Shown here: positions 36,888 to 46,097 of the stretch, piece by piece
Numbering within the stretch: the stretch's first letter is position 1
Layout of the letters: each line of letters starts with the position of its first letter
From: an uncultured Bacteroidales bacterium
Lineage (GTDB): Bacteria > Bacteroidota > Bacteroidia > Bacteroidales > F082
Assembly (NCBI GenBank): GCA_937926515.1
Contig: CALAZZ010000096.1
Location: forward strand, 25,809 to 89,808
Direction: 5' to 3'
Length of the DNA stretch: 64,000 bases
Notes under the pieces: generated by a model
Databases searched by the model: none
What the model saw: only the letters and a program-made list of their open reading frames with translations
Told to the model about the DNA's origin: nothing
Made by a program: the position numbers and the translations under genes

Positions 36888-37700
36888 TTACCTGGGTTTA
36901 TAATACTTCATTGCTTCCGGTATAAGTTTGGTAATGTTTCTGATACGCCTATCGTCAGAAGGGTGTGTGCTAAGAAATTCCGGAGGTGCCTGACCTTGTT
37001 TAGCGGCCGCCATTCGTTCCCAGAAACGGATGGCCTCATGTGGGTCATATCCTGCCATGGCCATAAAGATCAGGCCAAGGTGATCTGCTTCACTTTCATG
37101 CAATCGGCTGTAAGGAAGTAAAACACCTAGTTGACTTCCGATGCCAAATGCTGTCATCCACATGGCTTGCGTTTGTTCGGGTTTTTCTTTAAGAGCAACA
37201 GACAATGCCATACCACCTAGTTCGGTGAGCAACATTTGTGAAATACGCTCATTTCCATGCTCCGCTACAGCATGTGCAACCTCATGGCCCATGACCACTG
37301 CAAGTCCTGATTCATCGCGCGTAACGGGAAGTATGCCTGTGTATATCACCACCTTTCCACCAGGCATGCACCAGGCATTCACCTGATCATCATCGACCAG
37401 GTTAAAATCCCAGGAATAGCCTTCTAGTTGATTTGAGATGCCTTTTTCCTGATAATATTGTTCAACAGCCTGCTGTATCCTTTGTCCTACTTCTTTTACG
37501 AGGGTAGTTTTTCGAACATCAGTTGACAATTTGTTTTCTTTTAAAAAATCATCGTACTGTTGATAACTCATTGAGAGCATTTGGGAGGAAGGCACAAGAT
37601 TGAGCTGGTTACGTCCGGTCACAGGTACTTTTCCACATGATTGGATCACAACAGATGCCAATAATATGGAAACAATTAAAAATGATCTGATTGTTTTCAT
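36888..37700 (-). CDS. M48-family metallopeptidase lipoprotein
   Basis: The 270-aa protein has a lipobox at C22 (VVIQSC), the zinc motif H139-E140-x-x-H143 in GHEVAHAVAEHG, and the third ligand Glu in RLHESEADHLG. The family includes LoiP/YcaL and BepA-like periplasmic proteases that degrade misfolded outer-membrane proteins. It lacks the TPR domain of BepA. TPEFLSTHPSDDRRIRN-type C-terminal signature (EFLSTHPSDDRRI) is present. Confidence 0.92.
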   Translation of the reverse strand: MKTIRSFLIVSILLASVVIQSCGKVPVTGRNQLNLVPSSQMLSMSYQQYDDFLKENKLSTDVRKTTLVKEVGQRIQQAVEQYYQEKGISNQLEGYSWDFNLVDDDQVNAWCMPGGKVVIYTGILPVTRDESGLAVVMGHEVAHAVAEHGNERISQMLLTELGGMALSVALKEKPEQTQAMWMTAFGIGSQLGVLLPYSRLHESEADHLGLIFMAMAGYDPHEAIRFWERMAAAKQGQAPPEFLSTHPSDDRRIRNITKLIPEAMKYYKPR

Positions 37701-37720
37701 GGTTGAAATTTATTAGTAGT

Positions 37721-37752
37721 CAAAGTTAACCAAACTTTGATTCAAAATGAAA
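37721..37752 (-). promoter_or_regulatory. promoter of the M48 peptidase gene
   Basis: On the minus strand TTTC (37752-37749), 20 nt, then a perfect -7 box TAACTTTG (37728-37721), 20 nt before the ATG. Confidence 0.55.
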
Positions 37753-37780
37753 TGCACTTACAAAAAGTATATATCAGATA

Positions 37781-38998
37781 TTATGGAATGAACAGGCAGC
37801 TGTCACCATAACTTAGGAAACGGAATTCATGGTTCAGGGCGTATTCGTAGGCCTTTTTCCACTGCTCACCTATTAAGGCAGCCACAAGCAATAGCAAGGT
37901 GCTTTTGGGCTGATGAAAATTGGTAATCAAACCTTTTACAATTTTAAAATGATAGCCGGGTGCGATCATCAGTGAGGTTTGCGCCGTGAACTGATCTAGC
38001 TGTTTATGGTCAAGATAATCAAGTATGTTTTGAATTGACTTTTCAACAGAAATGTGTTGTTTTGTGCTAATGTATGGGGTCCACTGATCAAGAGATGGTC
38101 TCATATCAGATTGTTCATTTATCATTAAACCAAACCAATATAAACTCTCAAGAGTGCGCATGGTAGTTGTCCCTACAGCAATGATGGGTTTATCCAATTC
38201 AGCCTTTAATTGATAAAGGAATGCCCTTGAAATCGTCATCGTTTCTGCATGCATTTCATGTTCACCTATGGTGTCGGATACAACCGGTTTAAATGTACCG
38301 GCACCAACATGCAATGTCAGGTTGCTAAAAATGAATCCTTGGTTATCAAGATTATTGAGCAATTCCTCAGTGAAATGCAAACCGGCTGTCGGAGCTGCTA
38401 CAGAGCCATGATGTTGCGCATAAATAGTCTGATAGGTATTTTTATCATCTTCTTCAGCAGCTCGGTTCAGATAGGGAGGTAGTGGCACTTCCCCACATGC
38501 TTCTAATATTTGGGCAAATGATATTCCTTGATTGTCCCAGCTGAATTCAATCACTGAGTGATCTATGTTTTTAGTTGTTCGGGTGGCCCTGAGCTGAATG
38601 GTTTTATTTTCGATCAGAAGTTTTTTTTCGACCGGTCCGCTTTTCCATCTTTTTGAGTTTCCTACCAGGCATCTCCAGCTAACAGGGGACTCGCTTGCAA
38701 ATGCAAGCTGATAATCCATCATTTGTGACAAAGGTTCAAGGCAGAATATTTCGATAATTGCACCGCTCGTTTTGCGAAACAATATCCTTGCCTGTACCAC
38801 TTTGGTTTCGTTTGCAATTAGTTTGGCTCCATGTGGCAAATGATTTCCAATATGCTGAAAGGTGTCATCACTAATATGCCCGTTTGCAACTATCAATAAT
38901 TTGGACTGATCGCGTTTTTGCAGTGGATATTTTGCAATGCGGTCATTCGGTAAAACATAGTTGTACTGATCAATAGCAATGTCTTTGATGTTTTCCAT
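37781..38998 (-). CDS. queA: S-adenosylmethionine:tRNA ribosyltransferase-isomerase
   Basis: The 405-aa enzyme makes epoxyqueuosine in tRNA from preQ1 and the ribosyl group of AdoMet. Typical features are YVLPNDRIAKYPLQKRDQSKLL at the start, VPLPPYLNR, the YQTIYAQHHGSVAAPTAGLHFT core, IAVGTTTMRTLESL, and LITNFHQPKSTLLLLVAAL. The start at 38998 is preferred over 39043 because the only -7 box (39007-39014) lies between them. It is somewhat longer than the usual 345-360 aa, with extra residues in the middle around 90-150. The cluster queD-folE lies far upstream. Confidence 0.95.
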   Translation of the reverse strand: MENIKDIAIDQYNYVLPNDRIAKYPLQKRDQSKLLIVANGHISDDTFQHIGNHLPHGAKLIANETKVVQARILFRKTSGAIIEIFCLEPLSQMMDYQLAFASESPVSWRCLVGNSKRWKSGPVEKKLLIENKTIQLRATRTTKNIDHSVIEFSWDNQGISFAQILEACGEVPLPPYLNRAAEEDDKNTYQTIYAQHHGSVAAPTAGLHFTEELLNNLDNQGFIFSNLTLHVGAGTFKPVVSDTIGEHEMHAETMTISRAFLYQLKAELDKPIIAVGTTTMRTLESLYWFGLMINEQSDMRPSLDQWTPYISTKQHISVEKSIQNILDYLDHKQLDQFTAQTSLMIAPGYHFKIVKGLITNFHQPKSTLLLLVAALIGEQWKKAYEYALNHEFRFLSYGDSCLFIP

Positions 38999-39006
38999 AG
39001 TGGCGA

Positions 39007-39014
39007 CAAATTTA
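39007..39014 (-). promoter_or_regulatory. -7 box of queA (decides its start)
   Basis: On the minus strand TAAATTTG matches TAnnTTTG exactly and ends 8 nt before the ATG at 38998. The in-frame upstream start at 39043 would be outside the transcript. No -33 box is clear. Confidence 0.5.
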
Positions 39015-39059
39015 ACCTGAAAATTCATTAAATCGTATTTCAATCATCGATGTTTCTTG

Positions 39060-39067
39060 TACCTTTG
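39060..39067 (+). promoter_or_regulatory. -7 box of pssA
   Basis: TACCTTTG matches TAnnTTTG exactly, 22 nt before the ATG at 39090. TTTC at 39038-39041 is a possible -33 element, spaced 18 nt. Confidence 0.55.
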
Positions 39068-39089
39068 AAATTCATTATCCCGGATCAAT

Positions 39090-39821
39090 ATGGCGATACG
39101 CAACCAACTACCTAATTTAATCACTGCACTAAACTTGCTTGCCGGCTGTTTATCAATAATGTTTGTGGCTGAAGGGAATATCACACTTGCATCCTTGATG
39201 GTATTGGTGGCTTCGGTATTTGATTTTTTGGATGGTTTCGTTGCACGAATTCTTAATGCATATTCTAAACTAGGTGCCCAACTTGATTCGCTTGCCGATG
39301 TGGTTTCATTTGGTGTAGCTCCTGGTTTCATCATGTATTTCCTGATTCGCGAATCAACAAATCAGCTGAGTGATGAAATGAGCTTTGTGCATTTTTTGCC
39401 ATTTTTGGCATTTCTGATACCTGTTTTTTCAGCCATACGCCTTGCTAAGTTTAATTTGGATGAGAGACAAACCGACAGTTTCATCGGACTTCCAACTCCG
39501 GCAGCTTCTATTTTCATTGCGGGCTTACCATTCTTATTTGCGAAAACCTTAATCAGTATTCCCCCATTGGAATGTTTCATTTCCCACCATTATTTTCTAA
39601 CTTTTTTGGTATTGATTCTGTCAGCATTAATGGTAAGCGGAGTATCCCTTTTTTCCTTGAAATTCAAGTCATTTAAGATCAGCAGAAATAAGCTGCGCTA
39701 TGTTTTTCTTTTTTTATCACTGTTATTAATGATCTTGCTCCATTTTGCAGCACTTCCGGTCATTATCCTGGTTTATATTATTCTGTCGTTGTTGCAAAGG
39801 CGCAATAATGAATCATACTGA
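39090..39821 (+). CDS. pssA: CDP-diacylglycerol--serine O-phosphatidyltransferase
   Basis: The 243-aa inner-membrane enzyme makes phosphatidylserine from CDP-diacylglycerol and serine. The CDP-alcohol phosphotransferase signature is intact in VFDFLDGFVARILNAYSKLG plus AQLDSLADVVSFG, which together give D-x2-DG-x2-AR-x8-G-x3-D-x3-D. About seven TM helices follow. It is divergent from queA, with both -7 boxes in the 91-nt gap. It supplies phosphatidylethanolamine precursors. Confidence 0.95.
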   Translation: MAIRNQLPNLITALNLLAGCLSIMFVAEGNITLASLMVLVASVFDFLDGFVARILNAYSKLGAQLDSLADVVSFGVAPGFIMYFLIRESTNQLSDEMSFVHFLPFLAFLIPVFSAIRLAKFNLDERQTDSFIGLPTPAASIFIAGLPFLFAKTLISIPPLECFISHHYFLTFLVLILSALMVSGVSLFSLKFKSFKISRNKLRYVFLFLSLLLMILLHFAALPVIILVYIILSLLQRRNNESY

Positions 39822-39902
39822 TAGTATCACACACTTCAGTACTCATGACTGATTGCGAGAATGTTTAGGATTGAAATTTGATTAATTAAAAATAACCTGC
39901 TG

Positions 39903-40631
39903 TTAGCGCTTACGCAACTCGAAATTCTGGCCTAGGTAAACCTTTCTTACGTGCTCATCTTCGGCCAGTTCTTCGGAAGTACCGGCTTTGAGTATGGATC
40001 CTTCAAACAGCAAATAGGCCCTGTCGGTAATGGATAAGGTTTCATGCACGTTGTGGTCGGTGATCAGGATCCCAATGTTCTTTTCTTTTAGTTTGGAAAC
40101 TATATGTTGAATATCCTCCACTGCAATGGGGTCTACACCCGCAAAGGGTTCGTCAAGCAGCATAAACTTTGGGTCAACAGCAAGTGCACGTGCAATTTCC
40201 GTACGTCGTCTCTCTCCTCCGGATAGCTGTATACCTTTGCTTTTGCGAATATGTTCAAGCCCAAACTCCTCGAGCAAAGATTCAAGCCGTTGATTTTGCT
40301 CTTCGCGACCCATGTTTTTGAATTCCATAACTGATCGGATATTGTCTTCCACACTCATCTGCCTGAAAACCGATGCCTCCTGAGCCAAATAACCAATACC
40401 TTGCTGAGCCCTGCGATACATGGGCTCGTTTGTAATGTCAGTATGTTCGAGGAATACTTTACCTGAAAATGGTTTTATTAGCCCCACAATCATATAAAAA
40501 GTGGTAGTCTTACCAGCTCCATTCGGACCAAGCAGTCCGACAATCTCTCCTTGGTTTACCTCAACGGATACTTTATTAACAACCGTACGATGTTTGTATT
40601 TTTTAACAAGGTTTTGTGTTTGTAGTTTCAT
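39903..40631 (-). CDS. lptB: LPS export ABC transporter ATPase LptB
   Basis: The 242-aa ATPase powers LPS extraction from the inner membrane together with LptFGC. It has Walker [11 protein letters not shown] (35-44), the signature [15 protein letters not shown], Walker [14 protein letters not shown] and the switch His in [11 protein letters not shown]. The [19 protein letters not shown] segment in the Q-loop region is specific to LptB rather than LivF/G. It is the third gene of kdsD - CMD protein - lptB on the minus strand, a fitting LPS context. Confidence 0.95.
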   Translation of the reverse strand: MKLQTQNLVKKYKHRTVVNKVSVEVNQGEIVGLLGPNGAGKTTTFYMIVGLIKPFSGKVFLEHTDITNEPMYRRAQQGIGYLAQEASVFRQMSVEDNIRSVMEFKNMGREEQNQRLESLLEEFGLEHIRKSKGIQLSGGERRRTEIARALAVDPKFMLLDEPFAGVDPIAVEDIQHIVSKLKEKNIGILITDHNVHETLSITDRAYLLFEGSILKAGTSEELAEDEHVRKVYLGQNFELRKR

Positions 40632-40697
40632 ACAAATGATTGGGGTTTCAGTATAAACGTGAAATTAAATTCAAAATTATACAATAACAAAGAGCTG

Positions 40698-41051
40698 CTA
40701 CACAGAGGATAATCCTATTAGCTCGTACCAGTAATCAAGTGCCCTTCTGGTATGAGGAATCACAATAGTACCTCCAACCAGGTTGGCAATCCCAAAAATT
40801 TCCATGATCTCCTCGGTTTTTACTCCCAATACATGACATTGATGCAGGTGGTAATAAATGCAGTCATCACATTTGAGAACCATGGAAGCAACCAGTCCCA
40901 GCATTTCCTTTGTGCGGCTATCCAATACACCTGGTTGGTAAGTAAGAGTATCGAGGCTATAAATGCGCTTCATGATCTTATTGTTAGGAGCCTCCATCAT
41001 TTTCTGGTTCATGCGTGCACGATAAAGTTCAAATTCTTTGACTTTGCTCAT
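40698..41051 (-). CDS. carboxymuconolactone decarboxylase (AhpD-like) family protein
   Basis: The 117-aa protein carries the AhpD-type redox motif CDDCIYYH in the segment KEMLGLVASMVLKCDDCIYYHLHQ. The CxxC and His match thiol peroxidase-like or AhpD proteins. It lies between kdsD and lptB on the same strand with short gaps (35 and 66 nt), so it is probably in one transcript. Its substrate is unknown; a thiol-redox role is more likely than lactone decarboxylation. Confidence 0.85.
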   Translation of the reverse strand: MSKVKEFELYRARMNQKMMEAPNNKIMKRIYSLDTLTYQPGVLDSRTKEMLGLVASMVLKCDDCIYYHLHQCHVLGVKTEEIMEIFGIANLVGGTIVIPHTRRALDYWYELIGLSSV

Positions 41052-41086
41052 AAATTGGAATTTAAATGAATTTGAAAGACAATATT

Positions 41087-42049
41087 TTATAAAATGCCTT
41101 CCCTTAAAATATCATGTAGGTGGATTACCCCCATGTAGGCAGCTTTATCCATAACCGGTAGTTGGGTTATGTTATGTTGTCGCATCAATTGCAGGGCATC
41201 TACAACGAGTGCATCAGCCTGAATTGACTTTGGGTTGAAAGTCATGATGTCTTTTGCAATAATTGTATCAATATTACAGGCTTTCATCAACATGCGCCTC
41301 AAATCACCATCCGTGATAATACCGATTAATTGCTGATTGTCAATCACAGCTGTTGCACCAAGTCTTTTGGTTGATATTTCGAGTATTACTTTTCGCAGAT
41401 TATCCTCGGGAAACACAATCGGGCGCTCATTTCTAATATAAACATCATTCACTCGCAGGTACATTTTTTTACCTAAAGCACCACCGGGATGGAATTTTGC
41501 AAAATCAACAGCTGTGAATCCCCTGCATTCAAGCACGCTGACCGCTAATGCGTCACCTATTACAAGCTGAGCGGTGGTACTACTGGTTGGGGCAAGATTA
41601 TTCGGACAGGCTTCCATGTCAACAGTTGTATTGATCTTGTAATCAGCATGCATAGCCAGATATGAATCCAGATTACCGGTAATGGCCACAAGTTTATTAC
41701 CTCTTGATTTTAGTAAAGGAATTAATACTTTTAACTCGGGTGTTTCGCCACTTTTTGAAAGGACAATGATAATATCATGTTCCCCTATAATACCGAGATC
41801 ACCATGAACAGCATCAGCGGCATGCATGAAAATGGCCCTGGTACCAGTTGAATTGAGTGTTGCAACAATTTTTTGAGCGATATTGGCACTCTTCCCAATA
41901 CCGGTAATTATCACATTTCCTATGGAATGGTATATTAGCTCAACCACATGGACAAAATCATCATCAATAAAATTTACCAAATTATTGATTGCTTTAGCTT
42001 CATTTTGAATTACCTTTATACCTGTGCTAAGGATTTCTTCTTTTGTCAT
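41087..42049 (-). CDS. kdsD: D-arabinose 5-phosphate isomerase (KpsF/GutQ type)
   Basis: The 320-aa protein has a sugar isomerase (SIS) domain (about 35-175) with VIITGIGKSANIAQKIVATLNSTGT and the HGDLGI segment. Two CBS domains follow (about 205-320). It interconverts ribulose 5-phosphate and arabinose 5-phosphate, the first step to Kdo. The ATG at 42049 is preferred; a TTG start at 42064 would add five residues (MKKKL) and lies in an A-rich stretch. It begins the kdsD - CMD - lptB unit, and waaA (Kdo transferase) is 8 kb away. Confidence 0.94.
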   Translation of the reverse strand: MTKEEILSTGIKVIQNEAKAINNLVNFIDDDFVHVVELIYHSIGNVIITGIGKSANIAQKIVATLNSTGTRAIFMHAADAVHGDLGIIGEHDIIIVLSKSGETPELKVLIPLLKSRGNKLVAITGNLDSYLAMHADYKINTTVDMEACPNNLAPTSSTTAQLVIGDALAVSVLECRGFTAVDFAKFHPGGALGKKMYLRVNDVYIRNERPIVFPEDNLRKVILEISTKRLGATAVIDNQQLIGIITDGDLRRMLMKACNIDTIIAKDIMTFNPKSIQADALVVDALQLMRQHNITQLPVMDKAAYMGVIHLHDILREGIL

Positions 42050-42097
42050 CAATTTTTTTTTCAAAAGAAAAGTTGTCTGAAAGAATGGATTATTTAT

Positions 42098-42105
42098 TAT
42101 ATTTG
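42098..42105 (+). promoter_or_regulatory. -7 box upstream of recQ
   Basis: TATATTTG matches TAnnTTTG exactly; GTTG (42072-42075) lies 22 nt upstream. The leader to the recQ ATG (42216) is about 105 nt. CCGGGAGGAATAATGG at the start is Shine-Dalgarno-like (GGGAGG, 42206-42211), unusual here. Confidence 0.45.
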
Positions 42106-42215
42106 TGTAACAAGCCTTATGGTTAAGAAACTATAACTGATTTATGTGCTTAACCTTTTGTTTAAGTACCATTTTTATGTGCAAATATATCTAATTTTAA
42201 GAGCCGGGAGGAATA

Positions 42216-44420
42216 ATGGCTAAAAAGGATGATCGTGGGCTTCACGAGTTGTTGAAACAAATTTTCGGCTTTGATAGCTTCAAGGGAAATCAGGAGTCCA
42301 TTATAAAAAGTATACTTGCAGGCACCGACACGTTTGTGGTAATGCCAACGGGGGGTGGTAAATCGCTTTGCTACCAGCTGCCTGCACTAATGAGTGAAGG
42401 TACTGCAATTGTTGTATCACCACTGATCGCATTAATGAAGAACCAGGTTGATGCCATTAGAAACTTTGGCGCTGATGTCGGCATAGCACATGTACTAAAC
42501 TCTTCATTGTCAAAGATTGAAATTAACCAGGTAAAGGAGGATCTGTCGAAAGGTAAAACTAAATTACTTTATGTGGCTCCCGAATCGCTGACCAAAGATG
42601 AGAATATAGAGTTTCTTAAGGGTATTAAGGTGTCCTTTTTTGCAATTGATGAAGCGCACTGTATCTCTGAATGGGGGCACGATTTCAGGCCAGAATACCG
42701 GAGGCTAAGGCCCATTATTAATGCTATTAATAAGGAGCTTCCTGTAATTGCACTTACAGCTACAGCCACCGTAAAAGTACAGCAGGATATCCTGAAGAAT
42801 CTGGATATAGCTGATGCCAGAATATTTAAATCTTCTTTTGACAGGCCAAACCTCTATTATGAAGTCCGACCCAAAACCAAGGATGTTGCAAGGGATATTA
42901 TCAAGTATATAAAAAATAATCCGGGCAAATCTGGTATAGTGTACTGCCTCAGCAGAAAGAAAGTTGAGGAAATGTCAGAAAACCTTGTGGTAAATGGTAT
43001 TCGGGCACTTCCTTATCATGCCGGATTGGATGGTGCCACCAGGCGTATGAACCAGGATAAGTTTCTGATGGAGGAGGTTGAGGTGATCGTTGCAACAATT
43101 GCTTTTGGTATGGGTATTGACAAGCCGGATATCAGGTTTGTAATCCACCATGATATCCCGAAAAGCATAGAAGGTTATTACCAGGAAACCGGACGTGCCG
43201 GACGCGATGACGGAGAGGGTAATTGCGTTGCATTCTACAGCTATGACGATATTCAAAAACTGGATAAGTTCAATAAAGGCAAACATGTTGCCGAGCAAGA
43301 AATTGCACGTGAGCTTCTCAATGAAACAGTAACCTATGCCGAGTCAGCTGTGTGCAGGCACAAGCTTTTGCTGCATTATTTTGGTGAGGTTTACGAGAAT
43401 GAAAATTGTGGGGCTTGCGATAATTGCCTGAACCCAAAAGTGAAATTTGATGGACAGGAAGAGATCAAACTAGTTTTAGAAGCTGTGTTGGGTGTCAAGC
43501 AATTGTTTAAGGCAAAGCATATTAGCGAACTGCTTGCCGGTAAGAAAAGTGGTGATATCAAAGCTGCCAGGCACGATAAAAGTGAGTTCTTTGGAGCTGG
43601 CGAAGAAGAGGACGAGAGGTTCTGGAATGCTGTCATACGGCAGGCACTCATCCATAAATTATTGGTTAAGGAGATCGAAAACTATGGCATTTTAAAGGTT
43701 ACGCGCGAGGGTAAAGAGTTTATTAAAAAACCTTATACCATTATGCTCGCCAAAGACCATGATTATGATAATCCTGATGATGATGATTTTGAAACAGCTA
43801 AAGGAACAGGCCCCAAAGGAAGTGGAACGGATGCTACATTATTCAGTATGTTGAAGGATTTACGGAAGGCCATTTCAAAAAAGGAAAATCTTCCGCCTTT
43901 CGTCATCTTTCAAGATCCTTCACTTGAAGATATGGCCATCCAATATCCAATCAAAGCTGAAGAGCTTACACAAATAGTTGGGGTTGGAACCGGAAAAGCT
44001 GCTAAATATGGCGAGCCGTTTCTCAAGCTTATTAGGCAATATGTTGAGGAGAATGAAATCATCCGTCCAAATGATATGGTTGTGAAGTCAGTGGTAAACA
44101 AATCCGGTCTGAAAGTGTATATCATCCAAAGTGTTGACCGGAAACTGCCACTGGAAGATATTGCCTATGCAAAAAATCTGACCCTTGATGAATTACTTAG
44201 TGAAATAGAGAGTATTGTGGCCAGTGGAACACGCATCGATATTGGTTATTATATTGATGAGTTTGTTGATGAATATCACCAGGAAGAAATCTATGACTAC
44301 TTTCATGAGGCTGAATCCGATTCAATCGATAAGGCGCTGCAGGAACTTGGAGAGTCTGAGTACAGCGAAGAAGAAATCCGGCTGATGCGTATCAAGTTCA
44401 TGTCAGAAATAGGAAATTAG
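42216..44420 (+). CDS. recQ: ATP-dependent DNA helicase RecQ
   Basis: The 734-aa 3'-5' helicase acts in recombination repair. Visible are motif I MPTGGGKSLCYQLPAL, motif II DEAHCISEWGHDFRPEYRRL, motif VI QETGRAGRDDGEGNC, the RQC zinc site (CRHKLLLHYFGE ... CGACDNC), an HRDC domain (RKAISKKENLPPFVIFQDPSLEDMA region) and a C-terminal helix-turn-helix domain. The C-terminal extension makes it longer than E. coli RecQ (610 aa), which is usual in Bacteroidetes. It is divergent from kdsD. A DUF4296 lipoprotein begins 1 nt after its stop. Confidence 0.96.
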   Translation: MAKKDDRGLHELLKQIFGFDSFKGNQESIIKSILAGTDTFVVMPTGGGKSLCYQLPALMSEGTAIVVSPLIALMKNQVDAIRNFGADVGIAHVLNSSLSKIEINQVKEDLSKGKTKLLYVAPESLTKDENIEFLKGIKVSFFAIDEAHCISEWGHDFRPEYRRLRPIINAINKELPVIALTATATVKVQQDILKNLDIADARIFKSSFDRPNLYYEVRPKTKDVARDIIKYIKNNPGKSGIVYCLSRKKVEEMSENLVVNGIRALPYHAGLDGATRRMNQDKFLMEEVEVIVATIAFGMGIDKPDIRFVIHHDIPKSIEGYYQETGRAGRDDGEGNCVAFYSYDDIQKLDKFNKGKHVAEQEIARELLNETVTYAESAVCRHKLLLHYFGEVYENENCGACDNCLNPKVKFDGQEEIKLVLEAVLGVKQLFKAKHISELLAGKKSGDIKAARHDKSEFFGAGEEEDERFWNAVIRQALIHKLLVKEIENYGILKVTREGKEFIKKPYTIMLAKDHDYDNPDDDDFETAKGTGPKGSGTDATLFSMLKDLRKAISKKENLPPFVIFQDPSLEDMAIQYPIKAEELTQIVGVGTGKAAKYGEPFLKLIRQYVEENEIIRPNDMVVKSVVNKSGLKVYIIQSVDRKLPLEDIAYAKNLTLDELLSEIESIVASGTRIDIGYYIDEFVDEYHQEEIYDYFHEAESDSIDKALQELGESEYSEEEIRLMRIKFMSEIGN

Positions 44421-44421
44421 G

Positions 44422-44790
44422 ATGAATGAACTGAAACTTGTTGTTGTTTACCTGCTTATATTGATTGGCTCATCGTTTCTTTCATGTAAACAAACAGAAG
44501 AAACAAAGCCAGAGGTTTTGCTCACTGAAAGTCAAATGATTGATGTGACAACAGATATTCAACTCATAGAAGCTGCATTAAACTACAGAAGAAATATCGG
44601 ACTTGATTTTACTGATATCAGGGATGTGTATTATGGCCATTTGTTCGAAAAACATGGAATAACAGCTGAGATCTACCAGGAGAATGTGCTATTTTATAAC
44701 CGGACTCCTGCCCGAATGGAATCAATATATAATGAAGTATTAGAAAATCTTGAAGCGTTGCAAGCTGGTCTAGGTGATCTGACGGAATGA
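44422..44790 (+). CDS. DUF4296-domain lipoprotein
   Basis: The 122-aa protein has a signal peptide and lipobox (FLSC, C22), then a helical domain with the IDVTTDIQLIEAALN and YGHLFEKHGITAEIYQENVLFYN segments seen in DUF4296 proteins, which are common and uncharacterised in Bacteroidetes. It starts 1 nt after the recQ stop, so it is translationally close to recQ, though function is likely unrelated. Its stop codon abuts the stop of the minus-strand gene that follows. Confidence 0.8.
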   Translation: MNELKLVVVYLLILIGSSFLSCKQTEETKPEVLLTESQMIDVTTDIQLIEAALNYRRNIGLDFTDIRDVYYGHLFEKHGITAEIYQENVLFYNRTPARMESIYNEVLENLEALQAGLGDLTE

Positions 44791-45198
44791 TTATTTCGTA
44801 AATAGAGCAAACCTGCTTTCCTGATTACCCCCTATGGTTAAAGAGTATGGAAAATCCAACCTGTTTGTGCTGCGATAAGTACCCGTTCCACTTACTTGCC
44901 AATTAGATCCGACAGTTTGGGACTCAACAACCAACGAATTGCCTACTGCCAAAGCTTTTGCAGCGCTGCCGGAACCGGCAAAGTTCGAAATAAAAACCAT
45001 GGTGGAGTTGTTGGGGTCATTGGTAATATTGACTTCATAGTTTATTTTTTGTTCGTTGTCCGAAACAGACCATCTGCCCAAAAATTTGTCGCGATAATCG
45101 CCTACAGGAATTTCAATATCATCATCAAGTTCGCAGGAGACCAAAGCCATAGAAAGAATAATCATACTTGTAAAAAGGGGTTTCAAAAATAGCTTCAT
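44791..45198 (-). CDS. small secreted lipoprotein, unknown function
   Basis: The 135-aa protein has a lipobox (ALVSC, C22), an acidic linker (ELDDDIEIPVGD) and a lipocalin-like or beta-sandwich-like remainder starting FLGRWSVSDNEQKINYEVNI. This GRW start followed by beta strands is common among short Bacteroidetes surface lipoproteins of unknown role. It is convergent with the DUF4296 gene with zero intergenic bases. Confidence 0.65.
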   Translation of the reverse strand: MKLFLKPLFTSMIILSMALVSCELDDDIEIPVGDYRDKFLGRWSVSDNEQKINYEVNITNDPNNSTMVFISNFAGSGSAAKALAVGNSLVVESQTVGSNWQVSGTGTYRSTNRLDFPYSLTIGGNQESRFALFTK

Positions 45199-45256
45199 CT
45201 CGATAATGTTTTAGTGGACACCAATAAAACCAAGATGCCGAATGCAGGACATAGCA

Positions 45257-46042
45257 CTAATTATTATAAAAAAGTTCTCTGCTCACCGGCATTTGATCAA
45301 TTGAGAACTCAACAATATATATGCCAGTTTTTGCTATGTCATCATAGATGGTGTAAGTGTTAAAGCCCTGATGAACAGCTAGATTATCAATCATCACAAT
45401 AGCACGCCCCTGAAGATCGTATACCTTGATCTGTCCTTGGGCTTCATGTCCGGCATGATACTCAATATTCATTATCCCTGAGCCTGTCTGGTATATCTTC
45501 AAACTATTCTGAACAACACCAATTTCAGCAGTGTTTACCATTGTTCCCCCGGCTTCTAAAACAGATGCTACAATATTCTCGGTAGTTGGAAGGAATACTT
45601 GTGGATCAAAAATATTATAGTCAGGAGTGATCACAATAACCGTTGGATACGACATGATTTCGTATGCTTCATAAACCTTATCACCGCCGCCTTCAATTCC
45701 ACTAACCGAAGGTACGGTAATCCCCAAAGTTTGATTGAAAATCTCCACTCCAAGGTTGTAATCATTCATATTGATGTTTAAGAAAAACACATTACCGGTA
45801 TTCATCCCAAATATTTCATAAGCCTCTTGAAAATGAGGAGCATAAGTCTGGCACGGACCGCAGGTAGTGGAATAGAAATTAAGCACAACGATGAGGTCTT
45901 CATCCAGGAGTTCAAATAGGTAGATCATTTCGCTGTCGAGTGTTTTAACAGAAAAATCAACAGCCTCTGTAAGTGGAGTTTGGGCACTTGTATGCTGAAA
46001 TCCAAGGACGGTTATTAGTAATAGGGTTATAAGGTTTTTCAT
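45257..46042 (-). CDS. secreted thioredoxin-like protein with T9SS sorting domain
   Basis: The 261-aa protein has a signal peptide (about 1-20). A thioredoxin/TlpA-like domain follows with VLNFYSTTCGPCQTYAPHF (C61, C64) and a cis-Pro segment MSYPTVIVI. The last 85 residues end IAKTGIYIVEFSIDQMPVSRELFYNN, as in T9SS type A sorting domains. It lacks the usual YPNP-type motif at the domain start. A redox-active thioredoxin fold exported by T9SS would act at the cell surface, not in the periplasm. Its partners are unknown. Confidence 0.8.
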   Translation of the reverse strand: MKNLITLLLITVLGFQHTSAQTPLTEAVDFSVKTLDSEMIYLFELLDEDLIVVLNFYSTTCGPCQTYAPHFQEAYEIFGMNTGNVFFLNINMNDYNLGVEIFNQTLGITVPSVSGIEGGGDKVYEAYEIMSYPTVIVITPDYNIFDPQVFLPTTENIVASVLEAGGTMVNTAEIGVVQNSLKIYQTGSGIMNIEYHAGHEAQGQIKVYDLQGRAIVMIDNLAVHQGFNTYTIYDDIAKTGIYIVEFSIDQMPVSRELFYNN

Positions 46043-46097
46043 GACAAACAGGATATTATCTGTGCCAAAAGTAGAAAAAAAGTGATAATAATACGCT

